Part shown: piece by piece, positions 56,732 through 64,000 of the stretch
How positions within the stretch are numbered: position 1 is the stretch's first letter
Layout: each line of letters opens with the position of its first letter
Assembly (NCBI GenBank): GCA_964016415.1
Contig: OZ024666.1
Span: 2,027,310-2,091,309 of the forward strand
DNA from: Erwinia sp.
GTDB lineage: Bacteria > Pseudomonadota > Gammaproteobacteria > Enterobacterales > Enterobacteriaceae
Direction of reading: 5' to 3'
DNA: 64,000 bases
Notes under the pieces: model-generated
What the model was told of the DNA's origin: nothing
The model's database searches: none
Seen by the model: only the letters and a program-made list of their open reading frames with translations
Position numbers and translations under genes: made by a program

Positions 56732-56808
56732 GGCTACGTAGCTCAGCTGGTTAGAGCACAGCACTCATAATGCTGGGGTCACAGGTTCGATTCCCGTCGT
56801 AGCCACCA
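56732..56808 (+). tRNA. metU: tRNA-Met (CAT), elongator, second copy
   Basis: 77 bases, identical to the first tRNA-Met of the array, including CCA. Anticodon CAT. Confidence 0.96.
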
Positions 56809-56814
56809 TTTTAT

Positions 56815-56889
56815 TGGGGTATCGCCAAGCGGTAAGGCACCGGATTCTGATTCCGGCATTCCGAGGTTCGAATCCTCGTACCCCAGCCA
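56815..56889 (+). tRNA. glnV: tRNA-Gln (CTG)
   Basis: 75 bases with CCA; acceptor TGGGGTA; anticodon CTG in GATTCTGATTC. It corresponds to E. coli glnV. Confidence 0.96.
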
Positions 56890-56925
56890 CACAGTTGTTT
56901 TGGCCAGGCCATCAGCCCGATTTAT

Positions 56926-57000
56926 TGGGGTATCGCCAAGCGGTAAGGCACCGGATTCTGATTCCGGCATTCCGAGGTTCGAATCCTCGTACCCCAGCCA
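56926..57000 (+). tRNA. glnX: tRNA-Gln (CTG), second copy
   Basis: 75 bases with CCA, identical to the preceding CTG copy; last gene of the array, directly followed by the terminator. Confidence 0.96.
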
Positions 57001-57038
57001 GAAAATAAAAAAACCGCTCAGGCGGTTTTTTTATTTTC
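57001..57038. terminator. Bidirectional terminator between tRNA array and ubiF
   Basis: A perfect 17-bp inverted repeat (GAAAATAAAAAAACCGC and its complement) around a TCAG loop gives a GC core with A/T-runs on both sides, so it can stop transcription from both the tRNA array and ubiF. Confidence 0.95.
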
Positions 57039-57063
57039 TGTTCATCTGTACAAACTTCGACAG

Positions 57064-58242
57064 TTAAAGTCCCAACGCATAACGTAATGCCTGCTTTTTC
57101 AGTGGACCCGCATTTTCGGCCAGACGCAGTGCAATATTACGGGCAATGCGCAGTGGCGGGAATGAATGACTAAAAGAAAAATGAAAAAGATCCATACTAC
57201 TCTGCATCAGCTGGTTATCACGCCATCTTCTGTGCTGATAACGCTGCAATACCTCTTCTGAGTACCACGTCTGGCCGTTGTCACGTGCTGTGGTAAGAGT
57301 ATCCAGAAGTGCGCTGACATCACGATAGCCAAGATTCACTCCCTGCCCCGCTAACGGATTGATGGTATGTGCAGCATCGCCGACTAACGCCAGTCCAGGC
57401 AACACATAACGCCGTGCGTGACGACGAGTTAAGGCGAATCCACCCGCTTGCAAAGGTGTCACCTGCCCGATTCGCTCGGGGAAATGATGATGAATTTCCC
57501 GTGCCAATTGTGGCATCGATAAGCTCTGCAACTGACGGATACGCGCAGGATGGTCATACCAAACCAGCGAAGCGTGGTTACCCGCTAAAGGCAACAATGC
57601 CCTTGGCCCCTGCGGGGTAAATTGCTGCCAGGTACACTCTCCCGCTTCTTTTTCCAGCACGGCAGAGATCAACATACATGATTGCGCATATTGCCAGCCA
57701 TGAATGCCAATCCCAGCCAGCTGACGGACGCGTGACGCCGCACCGTCTGCCCCTACCACCAGGCGTGCAAACAGCGTATCCCCATTTTCCAGAGTAAGTT
57801 GCCATCCCTCGCCGGTATAGTGCATCTGTCGTAATGAGGCAGGCGTGATTATCGTCACGGGCTGCTGGTTGAGCTGTTGCCACAATGCTCGCTGAATGAC
57901 GTTATTTTCCACCATATAGCCAAGCTCAGATAATCCCAGCGCTGTCGCATCAAAGCTGACCGTGCTGCCTGGCTCCTCCCATGTTTCCAGCCGACGATAG
58001 GGCCAGCATCGCATCGCTTCTGCGTCTGACCAGGCTCCCAGTTGCTGCAACAATCTGACAGATGACAAACCAATAGCAGATATCCGCAAATCATAGGGGG
58101 ATTGTGGATCAAAGACTGGTGCACGCTGCTTATCGAGCAATGCGACAGAAAATTGCCTGGCGGCTAATCCGCTGGCCAGCGCCGCGCCGACCATCCCGCC
58201 GCCAACAATCGCGATATCATATTCTGAGACAGGTTGCGTCAT
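57064..58242 (-). CDS. ubiF: 3-demethoxyubiquinol 3-hydroxylase UbiF
   Basis: 392 residues, FAD-dependent aromatic hydroxylase of ubiquinone biosynthesis. The Rossmann motif is [18 protein letters not shown] (about 9-26), the second FAD motif [21 protein letters not shown] (split by two helices) near 285-305. It hydroxylates the ring at the late step of ubiquinone-8 synthesis, at the membrane. GGATAAGTGA precedes the ATG. It is divergent from miaB, as in E. coli. Intact; length matches (391). Confidence 0.95.
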   Translation of the reverse strand: MTQPVSEYDIAIVGGGMVGAALASGLAARQFSVALLDKQRAPVFDPQSPYDLRISAIGLSSVRLLQQLGAWSDAEAMRCWPYRRLETWEEPGSTVSFDATALGLSELGYMVENNVIQRALWQQLNQQPVTIITPASLRQMHYTGEGWQLTLENGDTLFARLVVGADGAASRVRQLAGIGIHGWQYAQSCMLISAVLEKEAGECTWQQFTPQGPRALLPLAGNHASLVWYDHPARIRQLQSLSMPQLAREIHHHFPERIGQVTPLQAGGFALTRRHARRYVLPGLALVGDAAHTINPLAGQGVNLGYRDVSALLDTLTTARDNGQTWYSEEVLQRYQHRRWRDNQLMQSSMDLFHFSFSHSFPPLRIARNIALRLAENAGPLKKQALRYALGL

Positions 58243-58414
58243 TCACTTATCCATTAACCAGAGAAGAGGTGTTGCTTTCAGGGGGCATCAGTGTAGCGGA
58301 TTTTTATCTCTTGTACGGCATTTACAATCAGAAAAGTCGCTGCTCTGGCCTCCGGTGCAGCAAAGCATTACAATAGCAAGAAAGCGCACTTTTTGTATGA
58401 CTAATGGCCCGTTG

Positions 58415-59839
58415 ATGACTAAAAAATTACATATTAAAACCTGGGGTTGCCAGATGAATGAGTATGATTCATCGAAAATGGCCGATCTCCTGAACAGTAC
58501 GCATGGATTCACCCTGACCGAGAATGCTGAAGAAGCTGATGTTTTGCTGCTCAACACCTGTTCAATTCGTGAAAAGGCCCAGGAGAAAGTGTTTCATCAA
58601 CTAGGCCGCTGGCGCACACTGAAAGCACACAATCCTGATCTGATCATTGGTGTCGGGGGATGCGTAGCTTCACAAGAGGGTGAGCATATTCGCGAACGGG
58701 CCAGCTACGTTGATATTATCTTCGGCCCTCAAACACTGCATCGTCTGCCGGAAATGATCAACACGGTCCGGGGGTCAAAAAGCCCGGTGGTCGATATCAG
58801 TTTTCCTGAAATTGAAAAGTTTGATCGCTTACCCGAACCGCGAGCTGATGGCCCCTCCGCTTTTGTCTCCATTATGGAGGGTTGCAACAAGTACTGCACA
58901 TTCTGCGTGGTGCCTTACACGCGTGGCGAAGAGGTGAGTCGTCCTTGTGATGATATTTTGTTTGAAATAGCCCAGCTGGCTGAGCAAGGTGTTCGTGAAG
59001 TTAATCTGTTAGGGCAAAATGTTAATGCCTATCGGGGCGAAACTTTCGATGGTGAGCTCTGCACTTTCGCTGATCTGCTGCGACTGGTCGCGGCGATAGA
59101 TGGCATTGACAGGATCCGTTTCACAACCAGTCATCCTATTGAATTTACAGATGATATAATTGAAGTTTATCGTGACACACCTGAACTGGTAAGTTTTTTG
59201 CACTTGCCGGTACAAAGTGGTGCTGACAGAATTCTTACTTTGATGAAACGCGCCCATACGGCACTGGAATACAAGGCTATCATCCGTAAGCTGATTGCTG
59301 CCCGTCCTGACATTCAGATTAGTTCAGATTTCATCATTGGCTTCCCGGGTGAAACTCAGCGTGATTTTGAGCAGACTATGAAGCTGATTGCTGATGTTAA
59401 TTTTGATATGAGCTTCAGCTTTATTTATTCTGCACGACCGGGCACGCCCGCAGCAGACTTGCCGGATGATGTTACTGAAGACGAGAAAAAACAACGTTTG
59501 TGGATCCTTCAGGAGCGCATTAACCAACAAGCTATGGCATGGAGTCGCCGTATGCTGGGGACTGTGCAGCGCGTACTGGTTGAAGGCACATCACGTAAAA
59601 ATTTGATGGAGCTTTCAGGACGCACCGAAAACAACCGGGTTGTCAATTTCGAAGGGATTCCGGCAATGATCGGTAAATTTGTCGATGTCGAAATTGTTGA
59701 TGTTTACCCTAACTCTCTGCGTGGTGTTATCGTAAAAACAGAGGATCAAATGGGATTACGCAGTATCGAAACACCTGCATCTGTCATTGCACGCACCCGC
59801 AAAGAAAATGAACTGGGTGTAGGTCTTTATCAACCTTGA
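58415..59839 (+). CDS. miaB: tRNA-2-methylthio-N6-dimethylallyladenosine synthase MiaB
   Basis: 474 residues from [20 protein letters not shown]; the frame is open 20 codons upstream, but this start is the family one. The N-terminal UPF0004 domain carries three Cys (GCQMN, NTCSIRE, GGCVASQ) for one Fe-S cluster; the radical SAM motif is CNKYCTFC; a TRAM domain ends the protein. It methylthiolates A37 of tRNAs reading UNN codons. The Shine-Dalgarno site is weak. Intact. Confidence 0.96.
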   Translation: MTKKLHIKTWGCQMNEYDSSKMADLLNSTHGFTLTENAEEADVLLLNTCSIREKAQEKVFHQLGRWRTLKAHNPDLIIGVGGCVASQEGEHIRERASYVDIIFGPQTLHRLPEMINTVRGSKSPVVDISFPEIEKFDRLPEPRADGPSAFVSIMEGCNKYCTFCVVPYTRGEEVSRPCDDILFEIAQLAEQGVREVNLLGQNVNAYRGETFDGELCTFADLLRLVAAIDGIDRIRFTTSHPIEFTDDIIEVYRDTPELVSFLHLPVQSGADRILTLMKRAHTALEYKAIIRKLIAARPDIQISSDFIIGFPGETQRDFEQTMKLIADVNFDMSFSFIYSARPGTPAADLPDDVTEDEKKQRLWILQERINQQAMAWSRRMLGTVQRVLVEGTSRKNLMELSGRTENNRVVNFEGIPAMIGKFVDVEIVDVYPNSLRGVIVKTEDQMGLRSIETPASVIARTRKENELGVGLYQP

Positions 59840-60019
59840 TACTCAACACTTCTGTATTCGCACACTTGCATTCTGCACAGTGCGCCCAAATACTTCCTTT
59901 TCAGTTATAGTCATCCTGTCGTGAAATAGGTAAATTCAGCACCCGTATGCTTAAGCGCAGTATCACGACTGACCGGATTTATTACACTCAACTGGCCCTT
60001 CGAGCCCCAGAGGATTGGT

Positions 60020-61081
60020 TTGAATATTGAGACACGCGAAATTACCCTGGAACCCGCAGACAATAATCGACTACTGAGTCTTTGTGGTCCTTTTGATGAC
60101 AACATTAAACAGCTTCAACGCCGGCTGGGTATCGAAATTAGCCGTCGCGATCACGCATTTAAACTGACAGGTAATGCACTGAGTGTTAATGCAGCAGTCA
60201 ATATACTGCGTACTCTGTACGTTGATACTGCACCAGTACGTGGTCAGATTAACGATATCGATCCTGAACAAATCCACCTGGCGATTAAAGAGTCGAGGGT
60301 GTTGGAGCAAGTTGAAGAGAGCGTACCTGAATTCGGTAAGGCCGTAACCATTAAAACACGACGCGGCATGATCAAACCGCGCACACCCAATCAGGCGCAA
60401 TATGTCGCTCATATACTCGATCATGATATCAGTTTTGGTATCGGTCCGGCGGGTACAGGAAAAACCTACCTTGCCGTTGCTGCCGCCGTGGATGCTCTTG
60501 AACGTCAGGAAGTGAGACGAATTTTGCTGACCCGTCCGGCTGTAGAAGCGGGTGAAAAACTCGGCTTTTTACCGGGTGACCTGAGCCAAAAAGTCGATCC
60601 TTATTTACGCCCGCTCTACGACGCACTGTTCGAAATGCTTGGGTTCGAGCGTGTTGAAAAGCTCATAGAGCGTAACGTGATCGAAGTGGCGCCGCTGGCC
60701 TATATGCGCGGAAGAACTCTCAACGACGCCTTCATCATTCTTGATGAAAGTCAGAACACCACCATTGAACAGATGAAAATGTTTCTGACCCGAATTGGCT
60801 TCAACTCCAAAGCGGTGATCACTGGCGATGTAACGCAAATTGATTTGCCTCGTCATCAGAAATCAGGGCTGCGCCATGCGATTGAGGTGCTCGCCAACGT
60901 TGATGAAATCAGCTTTAACTTCTTTCACAGCGTAGATGTGGTGCGCCATCCGGTGGTTGCCCGTGTGGTCGTTGCCTATGAAGTCTGGGAAGCAGCAGAG
61001 CAAAAAAGACGCGATGCGGCGGCAGAAGTCCGGCGGCAGGAAACGCTTCCAAAACCGCCAGCAGCAGGAGAGTCGTCATGA
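60020..61081 (+). CDS. ybeZ: PhoH-like ATPase YbeZ
   Basis: 353 residues starting with TTG ([20 protein letters not shown]); AGAGGA lies upstream, and the reading frame and family start agree, so a rare TTG start is used. An N-terminal KH-like region is followed by the PhoH ATPase domain: Walker [14 protein letters not shown] (about 141) and Walker [11 protein letters not shown]. It works with YbeY in rRNA processing. The C-terminal tail is Lys/Arg-rich. It overlaps ybeY by four bases (ATGA), so the two are translationally coupled. Confidence 0.95.
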   Translation: MNIETREITLEPADNNRLLSLCGPFDDNIKQLQRRLGIEISRRDHAFKLTGNALSVNAAVNILRTLYVDTAPVRGQINDIDPEQIHLAIKESRVLEQVEESVPEFGKAVTIKTRRGMIKPRTPNQAQYVAHILDHDISFGIGPAGTGKTYLAVAAAVDALERQEVRRILLTRPAVEAGEKLGFLPGDLSQKVDPYLRPLYDALFEMLGFERVEKLIERNVIEVAPLAYMRGRTLNDAFIILDESQNTTIEQMKMFLTRIGFNSKAVITGDVTQIDLPRHQKSGLRHAIEVLANVDEISFNFFHSVDVVRHPVVARVVVAYEVWEAAEQKRRDAAAEVRRQETLPKPPAAGESS

Positions 61082-61545
61082 GTGGTGTGACGCTCGATTT
61101 ACAGCTGGCCTGTGAAAATAGACAAGACTTGCCCGAAGAGCGCGAATTCGCGCTCTGGCTACAGGCTGTGATACCCCAGTTTCAGGCAGAAAGTGAGGTC
61201 ACGATTCGCATAGTTGATAGTGCGGAGAGTCAGCACCTGAATCACACCTATCGCGGAAAAGTTAAACCTACCAATGTGTTGTCATTTCCCTTTGAAGCCC
61301 CACCCGGTATCGAACTGCCACTGCTCGGTGACCTGGTTATCTGTCGGCAAGTTGTTGAACAGGAAGCGCTGGAGCAGGAAAAAAAATTATCCGCTCATTG
61401 GGCACATATGGTTATCCACGGTAGCCTGCATTTACTGGGTTATGATCATATAGAGGATGATGAAGCCGAAGAGATGGAAGCGATCGAAACTGAGATAATG
61501 CTTGCGCTGGGCTATGACGACCCGTACATTTCTGAAAAGGCCTGA
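61078..61545 (+). CDS. ybeY: Endoribonuclease YbeY (16S rRNA maturation)
   Basis: 155 residues. The zinc site is [11 protein letters not shown] (three His, H-X3-H-X5-H) at about 114-124; upstream conserved Arg in [20 protein letters not shown] single-strand-specific RNase that takes part in 16S 3' end maturation and 70S ribosome quality control. The start overlaps ybeZ (ATGA). Intact; length matches E. coli (155). Confidence 0.96.
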   Translation: MSGVTLDLQLACENRQDLPEEREFALWLQAVIPQFQAESEVTIRIVDSAESQHLNHTYRGKVKPTNVLSFPFEAPPGIELPLLGDLVICRQVVEQEALEQEKKLSAHWAHMVIHGSLHLLGYDHIEDDEAEEMEAIETEIMLALGYDDPYISEKA

Positions 61546-61631
61546 GTAGTTGCTATTTTCGTTTCTATAACTCCCCGCAAAGTTTTACGTGGGGCAATAC
61601 ACTGACAGATGAGTGACAGAAAATAAACGCC

Positions 61632-62510
61632 ATGAGCGATGACCATTCACAGAATAATGACGGCCCTGGTAATAAAAAGGGATTTTTTACTTTCATTCTT
61701 AATCAACTTTTTCACGGTGAACCCAAAAATCGTGAAGACCTGTTGGCACTGATCCGTGATTCGGAACAAAATGATCTTATCGATCCAGATACCCGGGATA
61801 TGCTGGAAGGGGTAATGGATATCGCTGACCAACGCGTACGGGATATCATGATACCCCGTTCGCAAATGATCACCCTCAAGAAAAACCAGACGCTTGAAGA
61901 GTGTCTTGATGTCATCGTTGAATCCGCACATTCACGTTTTCCGGTGATCAGTGAAGATCGCGATCACATTGAAGGAATATTAATGGCAAAAGACCTTTTG
62001 CCATTTATGCGCAGTGATGCCGAACCTTTCAGTATCGAAAAAGTCCTGCGCCCTGCGGTGGTGGTACCGGAAAGTAAACGTGTTGACCGGATGCTGAAAG
62101 AATTCAGATCCCAGCGCTATCACATGGCGATCGTCATTGACGAATTTGGTGGTGTTTCAGGTCTGGTCACCATTGAAGATATTCTTGAGCTGATTGTCGG
62201 TGAGATCGAAGATGAATATGACGATGAAGAAGATCGCGATATCCGGCAGCTGAGTCGTCACACTTATACCATACGGGCATTAACTCCGATTGAAGATTTC
62301 AATGAAATATTTCGCACCGAGTTCAGTGATGAAGAGGTTGATACAATTGGTGGGCTGGTGATGCAATCATTCGGCCATCTCCCGGCCCGCGGTGAAAGTA
62401 TCGATATCGAAGGATACCAATTCAAAATCGTGATGGCTGACAGTCGCCGCATCATTCAGGTGCATGTCAGAATACCGGATGATGCTCCACAACCTGTACT
62501 GGATGAGTAA
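61632..62510 (+). CDS. ybeX: CorC/HlyC-family CBS-domain protein YbeX
   Basis: 292 residues. Two CBS domains (about 70-190, with [14 protein letters not shown] and [15 protein letters not shown]) are followed by a CorC_HlyC domain (about 210-285). E. coli CorC/YbeX is linked to cobalt-magnesium efflux and, more recently, ribosome metabolism. It stands 86 bases after ybeY and eight before lnt. The acidic tract [13 protein letters not shown] is normal for the family. Confidence 0.95.
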   Translation: MSDDHSQNNDGPGNKKGFFTFILNQLFHGEPKNREDLLALIRDSEQNDLIDPDTRDMLEGVMDIADQRVRDIMIPRSQMITLKKNQTLEECLDVIVESAHSRFPVISEDRDHIEGILMAKDLLPFMRSDAEPFSIEKVLRPAVVVPESKRVDRMLKEFRSQRYHMAIVIDEFGGVSGLVTIEDILELIVGEIEDEYDDEEDRDIRQLSRHTYTIRALTPIEDFNEIFRTEFSDEEVDTIGGLVMQSFGHLPARGESIDIEGYQFKIVMADSRRIIQVHVRIPDDAPQPVLDE

Positions 62511-62517
62511 CTTTTCC

Positions 62518-64000
62518 ATGGCAATGACTGCCTTTTATCGTTCTCAGCGATCCCGGTTGCTACTGGCTTTACTGTCCGGGTGCTGTGGCACCCTGGCATT
62601 TTCGCCTTATGATTTCTGGCCCGCCGCATTAATTTCACTGACCGGACTACTCCTGCTAACCTCAGGACGTACAACACGTCAGGCAACCGCCATAGGCTTC
62701 TGCTGGGGCTTCGGCCTGTTTGGTAGCGGCATCAACTGGGTTTATGTCAGTATCGCCACCTTTGGTGGCATGCCCGGTCCGGTGAATGTGTTCCTGGTTA
62801 TCCTGCTCGCTTCTTGGCTTGCCATTTATCCGGCTCTTTTCGCTTTGCTCTTGAACAGGCTTTTCCCTGCTGCATCATTTGTGCGTTTCGTGATTGCCGC
62901 ACCGGTTGTATGGCAGGTCAGCGAGTTTCTACGCGGCTGGGTATTAACTGGCTTCCCCTGGCTGCAATTTGGTTATACACAAATCGATGGCCCACTGCGT
63001 GGTATCGCCCCGTTGACCGGGGTTGAAGGCATTACCTTTTTACTGGTCATTATTACCGGGCTTTTGGCGTATTCATGCTGTCAGCGTCGTCCCGCAGCAA
63101 TACTGGCAGCTCTCGCACTGCTGGTTTTACCCTGGCCTTTGCGACAAATTCACTGGAGCCAGCCGCTGCCGAAACAGACAATTAACGTTGCCCTGGTGCA
63201 GGGTAACATTGCGCAATCACTGAAGTGGGAAGCGGGTCACTTACAAAAAACACTGAGAGACTACCTGGCACTGAGCGAACCTTTTCTCGGTAAGGCATCT
63301 CTTATTGTATGGCCTGAATCAGCTATTCCTGATCTTGAAAGCAATCAGCAGCGTTTTCTGCATAATATTGACCAGAGCTTTCGCACCGGTGGCAGCACGC
63401 TGATTACTGGCATAGTGGATGCTCGTGCCGGTAACAATCAGTATGACGATTACTATAACTCGGTTATCGTAGTGGGTGATAAAACGGATTACCGTTATGG
63501 CAACAGTAACCGGTATGAAAAAAATCACCTGGTGCCTTTTGGTGAGTTTGTTCCGCTTGACTGGCTACTGCGCCCACTTGCACCTTTTTTTGATTTGCCT
63601 ATGTCCGCGTTCAGTCGTGGGGCTTACCAGCAACCTGCTTTACATGCCGCAGGGCTGAATCTGACCACCGCAATCTGTTATGAAATAATTCTGGGTCAAC
63701 AGGTAAGAGACAACTTCACGCCGGACACTAATTTGTTGTTAACCGTTTCTAATGACGCCTGGTTTGGTCACTCTATCGGTCCCTGGCAACATTTTCAGAT
63801 GGCCAGAATGCGTGCAGTTGAACTGAGTCGCCCACTGTTACGCTCCACCAATAATGGCATCACCACTGTCGTTGGTCCACAAGGTGAAATTGAAAAACAA
63901 GTTCCCCAGTTCTCTGCACAGGTACTGGAAAGTAGGGTGACCCCCACCACGGGTATGACACCTTATGCCCGCTACGGTAATAACCTTATTTGGCTAATCA
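62518..64000 (+). CDS. lnt: Apolipoprotein N-acyltransferase Lnt (3' end outside window)
   Basis: Translated by hand from ATG at 62518 ([20 protein letters not shown]) and open to the last base, so about 494 of roughly 510 residues are present. The N-terminal half has six hydrophobic segments with [20 protein letters not shown] and [17 protein letters not shown]. The nitrilase domain carries the catalytic Glu (WPESAIP), Lys ([13 protein letters not shown]) and Cys ([10 protein letters not shown]). It adds the third acyl chain to lipoproteins in the inner membrane and is essential in E. coli. Last gene seen of the ybeZYX-lnt cluster. No lesion. Confidence 0.95.
   Translation, partial: MAMTAFYRSQRSRLLLALLSGCCGTLAFSPYDFWPAALISLTGLLLLTSGRTTRQATAIGFCWGFGLFGSGINWVYVSIATFGGMPGPVNVFLVILLASWLAIYPALFALLLNRLFPAASFVRFVIAAPVVWQVSEFLRGWVLTGFPWLQFGYTQIDGPLRGIAPLTGVEGITFLLVIITGLLAYSCCQRRPAAILAALALLVLPWPLRQIHWSQPLPKQTINVALVQGNIAQSLKWEAGHLQKTLRDYLALSEPFLGKASLIVWPESAIPDLESNQQRFLHNIDQSFRTGGSTLITGIVDARAGNNQYDDYYNSVIVVGDKTDYRYGNSNRYEKNHLVPFGEFVPLDWLLRPLAPFFDLPMSAFSRGAYQQPALHAAGLNLTTAICYEIILGQQVRDNFTPDTNLLLTVSNDAWFGHSIGPWQHFQMARMRAVELSRPLLRSTNNGITTVVGPQGEIEKQVPQFSAQVLESRVTPTTGMTPYARYGNNLIWLI

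Noticed and set aside
56361..57008. Several 60-105-codon frames on both strands
   Set aside because: They read repetitively through the tRNA genes (for example GYLDSNQG-like repeats) and are well-known artefacts of tRNA arrays.
62814..63528. Short frames inside lnt on both strands
   Set aside because: Hand translation from 62518 gives one continuous Lnt frame with all catalytic residues, so these are shadows.

Overview
The window is chromosomal DNA from a gammaproteobacterium of the order Enterobacterales. The right third (46-64 kb) keeps the gene order known from Escherichia coli: glnS, nagE and nagBACD, asnB, a tRNA array (Met-Leu-Gln-Gln-Met-Gln-Gln), ubiF, miaB, ybeZYX and lnt. The left part carries genes typical of Serratia, Erwinia or Rahnella relatives, such as sfuABC, chiP-chiQ-chb and a folate-independent methionine synthase pair. 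The genus cannot be fixed from sequence alone.

Layout. 1-6.2 kb is accessory and degraded: an interrupted DUF3732 ATPase, an IS3-family remnant, yajD, yjfB, yqhA, a coiled-coil lipoprotein and a frameshifted acyltransferase. 6.7-10.5 kb is a Fur-box-preceded ferric iron ABC transporter (sfuABC) with lesions in B and C. 10.6-12.9 kb has a striking 50-nt inverted repeat followed by mesX-mesD (folate-independent methionine synthesis). 13-16 kb has an SRPBCC protein, a LysR regulator, a DUF4260 membrane protein and a small repeat-containing exported protein. 16.2-20.6 kb is an idn-like gluconate locus: broken idnO, a broken transporter carrying an IS3 element, and intact idnR. 20.7-25 kb is an intact bglG-bglF-bglB operon with two RAT/terminator antitermination switches. 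25.1-27.2 kb holds an unrecognised gene and a ycdX-like phosphatase, divergent around a strong Fur box. 27.3-33.3 kb is a chaperone-usher fimbrial operon with a broken usher and second chaperone. 33.9-39 kb is a Ugp-type ABC importer coupled to an ADP-ribose/CDP-alcohol-type phosphoesterase; both permeases are broken. 39.4-40.9 kb has a glycosyltransferase and a DUF596-like protein. 41.2-45.5 kb is the chitin module chb-chiQ-chiP, with nonsense codons in chb and chiP. From glnS onward all genes look intact.

The main message is uneven gene decay. Twelve genes in the first 45.5 kb carry clear lesions: six in-frame stop codons (TAA, TAG and TGA all occur), seven frameshifts in six genes, and one IS insertion with deletion. 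None of the housekeeping genes after 46 kb is damaged. This is what recent relaxation of selection looks like, for example in a lineage newly restricted to a host. Frameshifts in homopolymers alone could be sequencing errors; the in-frame nonsense codons, several at conserved Trp positions, are harder to explain that way.

Functionally, chitooligosaccharide entry and hydrolysis (ChiP, Chb) look lost, while uptake and use of the monomer GlcNAc (NagE, NagB, NagA) under NagC are kept. Beta-glucoside use remains intact under BglG control.
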